Source of the DNA: Actinobacteria bacterium 13_1_40CM_66_12
Lineage (GTDB): Bacteria > Chloroflexota > Dormibacteria > Dormibacterales > Dormibacteraceae
Assembly: GCA_001917895.1 (NCBI GenBank)
Contig: MNEW01000079.1
Span: forward strand, 1 to 13,087
Direction of reading: 5' to 3'
DNA length: 13,087 nt
In this document: in pieces, positions 6,923 through 12,877 of the stretch
Numbering within the stretch: position 1 is the first letter of the stretch
How the letters are laid out: each line of letters begins with the position of its first letter
The notes under the pieces: model-generated
The model's input: only the letters and a program-made list of their open reading frames with translations
The model's database searches: none
What the model was told of the DNA's origin: nothing
Made by a program: the position numbers and the translations under genes

Positions 6923-7660
6923 TCAGATCTCGAGGACCATTCCGTCTCGCGCCGCCTTGACCTCGATGCCGAGCCGCTGCGTGAGGTCGGCGGCCAGCTC
7001 CCAGGGGTGCGCGCGCCACACGGTCATGCCGTAGTGCGTGAGAACGGCAAGCCGCGGCTTGGCGTCGCGGATGATCCGCTCGGCGTCGTCGAGGCAGAGG
7101 TGAGGCAGGCCCTCGCGGCACTGCATCAGCACGACGTGGATGATCATGACCTCGGCCTTGTGCTGTTCCGCGATGTCGTCGTAGTACTCGGAATCGGTCA
7201 CCCATCCGAGCCTGTCGCCGAAACGAAACCCGTAGGTCTCGACCTGGTGCCTGTGTAAGGGTGTCGTGGTGAAGGAGAGGCCGTTTACGTTGTAGGTCGT
7301 CTTGGGCTGCAGCCGCACCACCTCTTCCGGAAAGCTCCGCAGGTAGCGCAGTACCACCGGATCTTCGTCGAGCGCATCGGATGGGCAGAACAGGCGGCCC
7401 CGATGGCGGAAGCCACCTTCGGTCATCGCCTCGACCATCACATTGACGTCGCCGCAGTGGTCGAGGTGGCGGTGGCTGATTGCGATCGCGTCCAACTTGG
7501 TGAGATCCACCTTGCGCTTCGCGTACTGGACGATGGCGCCCGGCCCGGGATCGAGGCTGACGCGCGCCGCTCCTTCCTCTATGTACAGGCCGCCTGAGGC
7601 GGCGAGCTGCTTGGCCACCATGAACCGCGCGCCGGCTGTGCCCATGAACGTGACCTTCAT
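6923..7660 (-). CDS. MBL-fold metallo-hydrolase (RNase Z/PhnP-like)
   Basis: This 245-aa soluble enzyme has a metallo-beta-lactamase fold. The metal-binding motif SHRHLDH gives His63, His65, Asp67 and His68; PLHRHQVETYGFRF offers His137, WVTDSE gives Asp156 and LTHYG gives His209, so both metal sites look complete. The N-terminal MKVTFMGTAGAR and the HxxxTYGFRF block resemble the RNase Z/PhnP branch, which cuts phosphodiesters, but the substrate cannot be read from sequence. The ATG overlaps the ligase stop (ATGA, 7657-7660), so it is translated from the same message as the DNA ligase. That coupling makes a nucleic-acid substrate attractive but unproven. The GT87-like gene follows after 7 bp. 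Confidence 0.88.
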   Translation of the reverse strand: MKVTFMGTAGARFMVAKQLAASGGLYIEEGAARVSLDPGPGAIVQYAKRKVDLTKLDAIAISHRHLDHCGDVNVMVEAMTEGGFRHRGRLFCPSDALDEDPVVLRYLRSFPEEVVRLQPKTTYNVNGLSFTTTPLHRHQVETYGFRFGDRLGWVTDSEYYDDIAEQHKAEVMIIHVVLMQCREGLPHLCLDDAERIIRDAKPRLAVLTHYGMTVWRAHPWELAADLTQRLGIEVKAARDGMVLEI

Positions 7661-9312
7661 GTCTCGGCAACCTCTGACAGCTTTTCCTCAACGCGGGCGC
7701 CGAAATATCGCTCGTAGAGCTCGGCCACGCGGTCCAGCGTGTCGATCTCCTCGAGCGGCTTGTCGTCGCGGATGCGGACGATCCGCGGGAAGCGGAGGGC
7801 GTATCCGCTCGCGTGCCGGCTCGAATGCTGAATCGAGTCGAACGCGACCTCCAGCACCACCTCGGGTCTCACCGTCCGAGCCCAGCCCCGATCGTCGATC
7901 GTCATGCCAAGGAATTTCTTGGTCATGTCGGCGATCTCGGCGTCGGTCAGACCGGTGTATGCCTTGCCCACGTTGACCAGGCGGCCGGTGGCCGTGTCCT
8001 TGACCGCGAACGTGTAGTCCGACAGCACTCCTTTTCGCTTGCCATGGCCCCACTCGACCGCGGTCACCACGACGTCGAGAGTCGCCAGCGGACGCTTGAG
8101 CTTCAGCCATGCGAGGCCGCGCCGCCCGGGCGTGTAAGGACTCGCCGGGTCCTTGGCCATCAGGCCCTCGTGACCGCGCTCGCGCGTGTCGGCGAAGATC
8201 CGGTCGAGATCGGAGGGACTGGTCGCCTCCTCGAGTCGCGCCAGCAGAAAGGGGTGCTCGACGGCGAGCCCCTCGAGCAATCGGCGGCGCTCTTCAAGCG
8301 GTTCGTCTAGGAGCGATCGGCCGTCGAGGTACAGCAGGTCGAATATCACGAGCACAACGGGAACCTCGCCGCGCAGCTCGCTCGTGACCTTCTTGCGCCC
8401 AAGGCGACGCTGAAGCTCGAAGAAACGCAGCACGTGACCAGCTCGATGAGCCAGGACCTCGCCGTCGAAGAGGACGGCGTGACCGAGACGTGTGGCGCCC
8501 TCGGCAAGCTCCGGAAACGCACTCGTGGTCTCTTTCAGATCGCGTGAAAAGAGCTCGACCCGACCATCGACATGATGAAGCTGGCAGCGGACGCCGTCGT
8601 ACTTCTCCTCGGTCCAGACCTTGTCCGCGCCCATTCGTTCGAATGCTTCTGTCGCAGTCTCGACCGGGCTCGCGAGCATGAAGCGAACGGGCTGGAACAG
8701 GGTCACCGTGCTCGTCTCGAGCTGGCCGTTCTTGACCTTCACCGCAGCCTCGCCGATATCTCCGGTGATGAGGTGGATGCGTTTCACCTGCGCCACAGGC
8801 ACGCCGAATGCCTCGGCGATGGCGGCTTCTACGAGACCTTCGCTCAGGCCGATGCGCATCTCGCTGGAGATCACCTTGACGACGAACCGGGCGGCCTCCG
8901 GATGAAGGCGGCGCAGCAGGCTCTCGAGCGGCGCGGCTTTGGATGCTCCGCGCGCGGCACGGATCGCCTCCAACGTCTTCTCGACATCTTCGAGCGGCGT
9001 GTCCTCGTTCTGCGTGCGTCCGTCCAGCGCCTCGCCCGCCCAGTCGCCGAGGTCCGAGTGCTTCCGGAAGATGCGCTGCAGGTCGTCCTCATCGCGCCCT
9101 GAGATGGCGCCGACCACCTTGCTGAGCGCCGACCAACCCAGCCCGAGTGTGCTCCGCCGCGAGGGTCCGAACGGACGGCCGGTCATGAAGATCGCCGCCC
9201 GGCGCAGATCGGCGTCGTTCAGCGTGCGCAGGTAGGCCGCGAGGATGCGGGTCTTCTCGAGGGTGGCGGTTGTACCGCCCACGGCTGCTCCGGTGCGTGC
9301 GAAATCGAGCAT
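7657..9312 (-). CDS. ATP-dependent DNA ligase (archaeal/eukaryotic type)
   Basis: This 551-aa ligase seals DNA nicks through an enzyme-AMP intermediate. Residues 1-200 form the helical DNA-binding domain of the archaeal/eukaryotic class. The adenylation domain follows with motif I EEKYDGVR (Lys237 as the AMP-accepting lysine), motif III ELFSRDLKETT, LFDGEVLA, the FDLLYLDG strand, motif IV EGLMAKDP and motif V WLKLKR (Lys404 and Lys406). The OB-fold domain carries GRLVNVGKAYTGLTD and ends with the FPRIVRIRDDK block, so all expected motifs are present. An in-frame upstream extension exists, but ATG 9312 begins the family-like N-terminus (MLDFARTGA); the start is probable rather than certain. 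It heads an operon with the MBL hydrolase and the GT87-like gene. It is divergent from a Cys4 small protein by 30 bp. As bacteria use NAD-dependent LigA for replication, this one is probably for repair. Confidence 0.96.
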   Translation of the reverse strand: MLDFARTGAAVGGTTATLEKTRILAAYLRTLNDADLRRAAIFMTGRPFGPSRRSTLGLGWSALSKVVGAISGRDEDDLQRIFRKHSDLGDWAGEALDGRTQNEDTPLEDVEKTLEAIRAARGASKAAPLESLLRRLHPEAARFVVKVISSEMRIGLSEGLVEAAIAEAFGVPVAQVKRIHLITGDIGEAAVKVKNGQLETSTVTLFQPVRFMLASPVETATEAFERMGADKVWTEEKYDGVRCQLHHVDGRVELFSRDLKETTSAFPELAEGATRLGHAVLFDGEVLAHRAGHVLRFFELQRRLGRKKVTSELRGEVPVVLVIFDLLYLDGRSLLDEPLEERRRLLEGLAVEHPFLLARLEEATSPSDLDRIFADTRERGHEGLMAKDPASPYTPGRRGLAWLKLKRPLATLDVVVTAVEWGHGKRKGVLSDYTFAVKDTATGRLVNVGKAYTGLTDAEIADMTKKFLGMTIDDRGWARTVRPEVVLEVAFDSIQHSSRHASGYALRFPRIVRIRDDKPLEEIDTLDRVAELYERYFGARVEEKLSEVAET

Positions 9313-9342
9313 GTCTGGGTACGGTGGCCTATCGTAAGTCGC
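9313..9342. promoter_or_regulatory. Shared divergent promoter with symmetric -10 element
   Basis: The 30-bp gap between the ligase and the Cys4 gene contains TATCGTA at 9330-9336. On the + strand TATCGT (9330-9335) lies 7 nt before GTG 9343. On the - strand the same bases read TACGAT (9336-9331), 18 nt before the ligase ATG 9312. Both fit the TAnnnT -10 pattern, so one site may fire both ways. No -35 boxes or strong ribosome sites are seen. Confidence 0.4.
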
Positions 9343-9555
9343 GTGCGCCGCTGTCCTTATCTGGAGGAGCTGGTCAAGGACCAACGCGCGTTCCTGCGCG
9401 CCTATCGTTTCGACTGCCACGTCGATCACCAGTCCAAGCGCAAGTACGCGCTCAGCGACAGCCCTCCAATCTGTGTTCGCAACTACGAGGATTGCCCGCT
9501 GTATCAGTCAGAGAAGCGCCGCGAAGATTCCACCATCACGAGGTATACGGATTGA
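9343..9555 (+). CDS. Small four-cysteine protein (CPYL...CPLY), putative metal binding
   Basis: This 70-aa soluble basic protein contains four Cys in the pattern CPYL at the N-terminus, FDC, ICV and CPLY (Cys4, Cys25, Cys44, Cys51). The order resembles a short cysteine module with CPYL...C...C...CP-aromatic that I know from Chloroflexota-like proteins, where it is usually part of longer proteins; here it stands alone. Four conserved Cys suggest a zinc or iron-sulphur site. No catalytic function is assigned. GTG 9343 is the start because it lies 7 nt behind a -10 box and directly begins the MRRCPYLEEL motif; the message may be leaderless. The next gene overlaps or closely follows its stop, and the DNA ligase is divergent 30 bp away. 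Confidence 0.72.
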   Translation: MRRCPYLEELVKDQRAFLRAYRFDCHVDHQSKRKYALSDSPPICVRNYEDCPLYQSEKRREDSTITRYTD

Positions 9556-9587
9556 GCGCGCTGGACGCGCGCCAACGTGGAAGCGGT

Positions 9588-9944
9588 GTGAGCTGCGAGG
9601 TCTGTGCCGCGCCCGCGCTGCCCCTCGATGGCGTTTGTGTCTTCTGCCACGCCCCGCTTCATGAGCACGACGAACCCAACGAGCTGCTGGACTACCTGGC
9701 GGAGAGGATCCCGATCGCGAAAGCCAAACGCGGCCACCTGAATCGCGGTCCGATCGCCGAGGTGGTGGTCGAGGTGGACGGGCGCACGTTCCGGGCTCGA
9801 TGGAACAAAGAGGAGCTGGAGTTCCATCCTCCGGTCCTGCTTACCGCGTGGCTCGATCTTCTGCTGACCAGGCTCAGCGACGCGGCCGCTGGCGACGCCG
9901 ACCTGCGACGCGCGGTGTTGCGCTCCGGCTGGGCCCTCCGCTAA
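9588..9944 (+). CDS. Zinc-ribbon hypothetical protein
   Basis: This protein of about 118 aa begins with CEVC-x11-CVFC, two CxxC knuckles that should form a zinc ribbon (residues 3-20). A His/Asp-rich linker HAPLHEHDEPNELLDYL follows, and then a small alpha/beta domain with VVVEVDGRTFRARWNKEELEFHPP and two C-terminal helices. I do not recognise the C-terminal domain. GTG 9588 is chosen because GGAAG lies 4 nt upstream and the Cys motif then starts at residue 3. TTG 9552, which overlaps the previous stop as TTGA, would give 130 aa and translational coupling. It is almost certainly cotranscribed with the Cys4 gene, which makes two adjacent small metal-binding proteins. Confidence 0.72.
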   Translation: MSCEVCAAPALPLDGVCVFCHAPLHEHDEPNELLDYLAERIPIAKAKRGHLNRGPIAEVVVEVDGRTFRARWNKEELEFHPPVLLTAWLDLLLTRLSDAAAGDADLRRAVLRSGWALR

Positions 9945-9960
9945 ATAGACGTGGTCTGTA

Positions 9961-9979
9961 GGCCTGGCTTTGCCAGGCC
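9961..9979. terminator. Perfect hairpin between convergent genes, possible bidirectional terminator
   Basis: GGCCTGGC, loop TTT, GCCAGGCC form a perfect 8-bp GC-rich stem between the convergent zinc-ribbon and exonuclease genes. There is no U-tract on either side, so termination is inferred from position and stem strength only. The flanks TAGAC (9946-9950) and GTCTA (9980-9984) can also pair. The remaining bases 9985-10080 show nothing I can assign. Confidence 0.45.
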
Positions 9980-10080
9980 GTCTAACCCGCAATCTATTCG
10001 TCTGCCGGCGCGGCGAGGAGTAAACATTTCGATAATCCCATCGGCGGGAAAAGAATCAGGCGCGCTGGCGAAGCCGGTCC

Positions 10081-11049
10081 TTATAGCGCCAACGCAAGTT
10101 GTTCGGTAGCTTCGAGGGCTGACGCCCGCACTCCCTTCTTTCGCAGGTGGCGGGCGAAGTCCTCGGTGTAACCGTGGACCGTGTACACCTGGTCAGCGCC
10201 CGTTCGCTCGACGACTTCCATGAGCTCGTCGAAGTCGCAATGGTCCGAGAGATCGAAGGTCGCATCGGCGCCGAACAGCCGTGCGAACTCGGCGTCCTTG
10301 GCCCAACCGGACACCAGCGCGGTGCGGTAGCGGCCCAGGCGTCGCACCTCGTCTTTCCCGGCCGGCGGTGCGATCACGACTCGACCGGGGGCCATGTCGC
10401 CGTTGAGCTCGATCCACTCCGGCAGCGGGCTGCCCGCGCTGGCGTATGCGTGAGCACAGGGAACGCACCGGCTCTCCAGCGCGAATTCGAAGCCATAAGG
10501 TGCCAGCGCGAGCATCACTTCCTCGGTCTTGCCCAGCGCGTGGCAGAGCAGCACCGGCGTCACGTGGCTGTCGAGAGCCCGCCGGCACCAGCGGGCGATC
10601 GACTCCACGGTCGAGTCCGGATCGCCAAACCTGAAATGTGGCCGGCCGTAGGTGCTCTCGACCACCAGCACGTGCGCTTTCGGGACGTGTGTCGCGGCGC
10701 GCCCGCCGGGCTGTCGCAGCTTGATGTCGCCCGTGTAGAGGAGGCTCGTGCCGTCGTGCTCGAACCGGAGCTGCGCGGAGCCCAGCATGTGGCCGGCCGA
10801 GTAGAGCGTCAGGCTTGCCGGTCCGCGCCGCATCGGTTCGCCGAACCCGAGCATCCGCCAACCGCGCGGTCGCCGCGCCTCGGGGATGAGCGCGAGAGTC
10901 TGCGGCGTGAGCAGCGCCTCTTTGTGGCGGCGGGCGTGGTCCGTGTGCGCGTGCGAGATGAATGCGAATGAGCGGACCACCAGCGGGTCGAGCCAGAGGC
11001 GGTGCTCGGGCAGAGACACTCCGTGGTCCCACACGACCTCGCGCGTCAT
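10081..11049 (-). CDS. MBL/beta-CASP exonuclease, ligase-associated family (COG1236)
   Basis: This 322-aa protein has a metallo-beta-lactamase plus beta-CASP fold, as in CPSF73-like nucleases and the bacterial 'ligase-associated DNA damage response exonuclease' family. Metal ligands are complete: SHAHTDH (His33, His35, Asp37, His38), SAGHMLGSAQ (His87), LYTGDIK (Asp108), and the C-terminal SDHCDF (His270) and VHGY (His292). ESTYGRPHFRF is close to the family's conserved block. The length fits the short, roughly 330-aa family rather than the 450-aa RNA-processing branch. The start is ATG 11049, overlapping the stop of the upstream nnrE remnant (ATGA). A DNA substrate is inferred from the family. 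An ATP-dependent ligase is encoded 0.8 kb away but on a separate transcript, and the usual helicase and PdeM partners are not in the window. Confidence 0.9.
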   Translation of the reverse strand: MTREVVWDHGVSLPEHRLWLDPLVVRSFAFISHAHTDHARRHKEALLTPQTLALIPEARRPRGWRMLGFGEPMRRGPASLTLYSAGHMLGSAQLRFEHDGTSLLYTGDIKLRQPGGRAATHVPKAHVLVVESTYGRPHFRFGDPDSTVESIARWCRRALDSHVTPVLLCHALGKTEEVMLALAPYGFEFALESRCVPCAHAYASAGSPLPEWIELNGDMAPGRVVIAPPAGKDEVRRLGRYRTALVSGWAKDAEFARLFGADATFDLSDHCDFDELMEVVERTGADQVYTVHGYTEDFARHLRKKGVRASALEATEQLALAL

Positions 11050-11662
11050 ATGCGGAAGCGGTCCTGGGCCGAGAAAAGCGTCGGCGGGACCACGATGCCG
11101 AGCTCGGCGTAAACCTCGAACGGCATGCCGATGTCGGCCACCCATACCTCGCCCGCGAGCCGCGGCCCATCCGCGCTCGTCAGGCCGGCCTTGGGCAGCC
11201 CGAGGGTGACCGTCGTGTGAGCCTGCACGCTTGGAGCGTAGGCGACGCCGGTGTCCGAGTCGAGGCCCGACGGCACATCCACCGAGACGACCCGTGCGCC
11301 AGACGAGTTGATGGCCTCGATCCAGGCCGCGAAATTGCCTTCCGGAGCTCTCGAGATGCCGGTGCCGAAGATGGCATCGAGCACGACCTCGGCGCCCTCG
11401 AACAACAGCGTCCCGGTGACGTCGACGCCGAGCTTGCGCAGGGCCTGCAGCTCCTTCTCGGCGGGACCCGTGCGGCGGCAAGCCCGTCGCCGGCGTTGTT
11501 GCCGACGCCGCACGCCACGACCGTGCCGCCGTTACAGAACCTGGCGAGCTGCCATCCCGCGGCTTCCATCAACCAGTCGGTGGCGATGCCGAAGCGCTCG
11601 TGGGCGAGCGCGTCTGCGGCTTTGACCTGGGCGCTACTGATAAGGGGTCCCCGCGAATTCAC
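11046..11662 (-). pseudogene. nnrE: NAD(P)H-hydrate epimerase (YjeF_N), deleted and frameshifted
   Basis: The YjeF_N family epimerises R-NAD(P)HX to the S form for repair by the dehydratase NnrD. Here two frames are needed. From GTG 11662, with AGAGG 7 nt before it, the N-terminal LISSAQVKAADAL, WLMEAAGWQLARF and the substrate loop VACGVGNNAGDGLAAAR are read. At about 11465-11478 the product continues in another frame with GPAEKELQALRKLGVDVTG, VLDAIFGTGI and the catalytic VDVPSGLDSDTG, ending at TGA 11046. Intact homologues have some 20-25 more residues between GDGLAAAR and the helix before GV, so an internal deletion together with a frame change is likely, removing a strand of the fold. It lies between the SufR-like gene (stop 11688) and the exonuclease (ATGA overlap). 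A real lesion and an assembly fault cannot be separated here. No YjeF_C/NnrD part is attached. Confidence 0.8.
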
Positions 11663-11687
11663 GGCGAAGCCTCTGAATTCGTGGGGG

Positions 11688-12326
11688 CTAAGTGTCGGTA
11701 GGTCGCTGAACGACAAATGAGCAGTAGGGGTCGCGGCGGTGGATGGAGTCGGCCTGCGAAACGCCAGTGCCGAGAAGCTGCGAGAAGAGGTGGGGGGTGA
11801 TGGTGCAGACCTGGGGGAACTTGAGCGCCGTGTTTCGGAACGGGCAGTTGTGGATGGTCACCTTCACGCCCTCGACCGTCTCGGTCTGTTCGGCAAGGGT
11901 TCCGGCGCGCCCTATCCAGGCCACGACCCGCTTCAGCTTTTCGTCGAAGTCCAGGCCCTCGAGGGTTGGCGCGATGACGGTCGCGTGCCGCGTGGCCATG
12001 CGCTCGAAGACCTCGTCCAGCGCCGTCGGACCGCCCATGTCCTGCACCTCCTGGAGCACCATCGAAGCCAGCTGGCCGTAGCGCTTCGGGAAGACGGAAT
12101 CGGCACGCTCGGTGAGGGAGAAGAGGAGGGACGGCCGGCCCCGCCGCCGCCTCTCCGGGTGGCTGACAACGAAGCCGTCGCGCTCGAGGTTGGTGAGGTG
12201 CTGGCGCACCGCGTTGGGGGTGACGCCGAGGTCGGAGGAGATCGTTTCGGCGCTGGCGTGGCCTTTACGCCGGAGCAACTCCAGGACTTCCATACGGGTG
12301 GAACGGCCGGCGATGGTGGTGGGCAT
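11688..12326 (-). CDS. SufR-like transcriptional regulator with putative Fe-S site
   Basis: This 212-aa regulator has an N-terminal winged helix-turn-helix (residues about 12-55, including VTPNAVRQHLTNLERDGFV) followed by the family block RRGRPSLLFSLTERADSVFPKRY typical of SufR/ArsR-DeoR-type proteins. The C-terminal domain holds three Cys: HNCPF (Cys161), PQVCTI (Cys174) and PYCSF (Cys202). The spacing CX12C followed by CX27C resembles the SufR cysteine set that binds an Fe-S cluster and represses suf genes, though one of the four cysteines described for cyanobacterial SufR is not at the expected place. No suf operon is in the window. The gene lies divergent from a strongly promoted 102-aa gene, whose promoter overlaps an inverted repeat, so that gene and its own promoter are possible targets. 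ATG 12326 has only GGAT 1 nt upstream. nnrE follows 25 bp after its stop. Confidence 0.88.
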   Translation of the reverse strand: MPTTIAGRSTRMEVLELLRRKGHASAETISSDLGVTPNAVRQHLTNLERDGFVVSHPERRRRGRPSLLFSLTERADSVFPKRYGQLASMVLQEVQDMGGPTALDEVFERMATRHATVIAPTLEGLDFDEKLKRVVAWIGRAGTLAEQTETVEGVKVTIHNCPFRNTALKFPQVCTITPHLFSQLLGTGVSQADSIHRRDPYCSFVVQRPTDT

Positions 12327-12377
12327 ATCCGGACGCTTTGGCGATGTTAGCAGAGCCCAAGGCTATTTATTACAGGT

Positions 12378-12394
12378 GGATCTTGACAAAATCC
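12378..12394. promoter_or_regulatory. Inverted repeat over a -35 box, candidate operator
   Basis: GGATCTT-GAC-AAAATCC is an imperfect palindrome with 7-bp arms (6 of 7 pairs) and a 3-bp centre. It covers the -35 hexamer at 12383-12388 of the promoter for the 102-aa gene, where a bound repressor would block RNA polymerase. The adjacent divergent SufR-like regulator is the natural candidate. This is inference from position. Confidence 0.4.
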
Positions 12395-12410
12395 GGTCGG
12401 TTCGTAAACT
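12383..12410 (+). promoter_or_regulatory. Consensus sigma70-type promoter of the 102-aa gene
   Basis: A perfect TTGACA (12383-12388), a 16-bp spacer and TAAACT (12405-12410) form the best promoter in the window. Transcription would start near 12417. GAGAGGG (12418-12424) 8 nt before ATG 12433 is a strong ribosome site, so the 5' leader is very short. Confidence 0.8.
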
Positions 12411-12432
12411 AAAACCCGAGAGGGATTAGCAC

Positions 12433-12741
12433 ATGATCAAACAAGCCAGCCGCGCCATCGAGCACATGACCGCCAAGGAGCGTCGGATCCAGCGCGCCAA
12501 GTACGCGCGCCGGAACAAGATGCACCTCATCGACAAGCTCCTGAACGAGCTCGAGATGCTCAATCTCGCCGACCAGCGGCAGATGCCGCCGGTGCTCTCG
12601 GTCGCCATCAACAAGGTCATCGAGGAGTCGCCCGAGGTGACCGTCCTGGCTCAGGCCAAGCCCGCCTCCGTGATGGAGGCGATGGACGCCCTGTACGAGA
12701 TCCAGGACAGCCTGATGTACAACCAGATCGAGGACGAGTAG
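12433..12741 (+). CDS. Unknown 102-aa protein under a strong promoter
   Basis: I do not recognise this protein. Residues 1-35 are very basic (MTAKERRIQRAKYARRNKM), the middle has an amphipathic helix IDKLLNELEMLNLADQRQ and a short loop QMPPVLS, and the C-terminal half is acidic with MEAMDALYEIQDSLMYNQIEDE. There is no Cys, signal peptide or membrane segment, and it is probably mostly helical. The basic N-terminus could contact nucleic acid or ribosomes, but this is only a charge argument. It stands alone, with a consensus promoter, a strong ribosome site and an intrinsic terminator, which suggests high or switchable expression. It is divergent from the SufR-like regulator across 106 bp. Confidence 0.85.
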   Translation: MIKQASRAIEHMTAKERRIQRAKYARRNKMHLIDKLLNELEMLNLADQRQMPPVLSVAINKVIEESPEVTVLAQAKPASVMEAMDALYEIQDSLMYNQIEDE

Positions 12742-12760
12742 CTAGCTCACGGAGCTTCCT

Positions 12761-12793
12761 AAGGCCGGTTTCGAATACGATTCCGGCCTTTTT
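12761..12793 (+). terminator. Intrinsic terminator after the 102-aa gene
   Basis: Arms AAGGCCGG (12761-12768) and CCGGCCTT (12783-12790) form an 8-bp stem with an inner TCG/CGA stem and a short loop, followed by a run of five T (12789-12793). It lies 20 bp after the stop of the 102-aa gene. The bases 12794-12877 hold nothing else I can assign. Confidence 0.85.
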
Positions 12794-12877
12794 CTGTGAG
12801 GCATCCAGGCTTGGTGTCGAGCGCTTGCGACCCTGGGACTCGATGGCGCCGATAAGCCCGTGACCCCCCTAGCCCGC

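Noticed and set aside
9270..9551. N-terminal extension of the zinc-ribbon frame
   Set aside because: It overlaps the Cys4 gene and the ligase start in other frames, and its translation is Arg-rich and unlike a protein domain. The zinc-ribbon gene is taken to start at 9588 (or 9552).
10147..10971. Open frame on the + strand opposite the exonuclease
   Set aside because: The - strand frame carries every MBL/beta-CASP metal ligand; the + strand translation shows none of a known family and is biased in composition.
11739..12350. 203-codon + strand open frame
   Set aside because: It is antisense to the SufR-like regulator, which has a clear HTH and cysteine domain.
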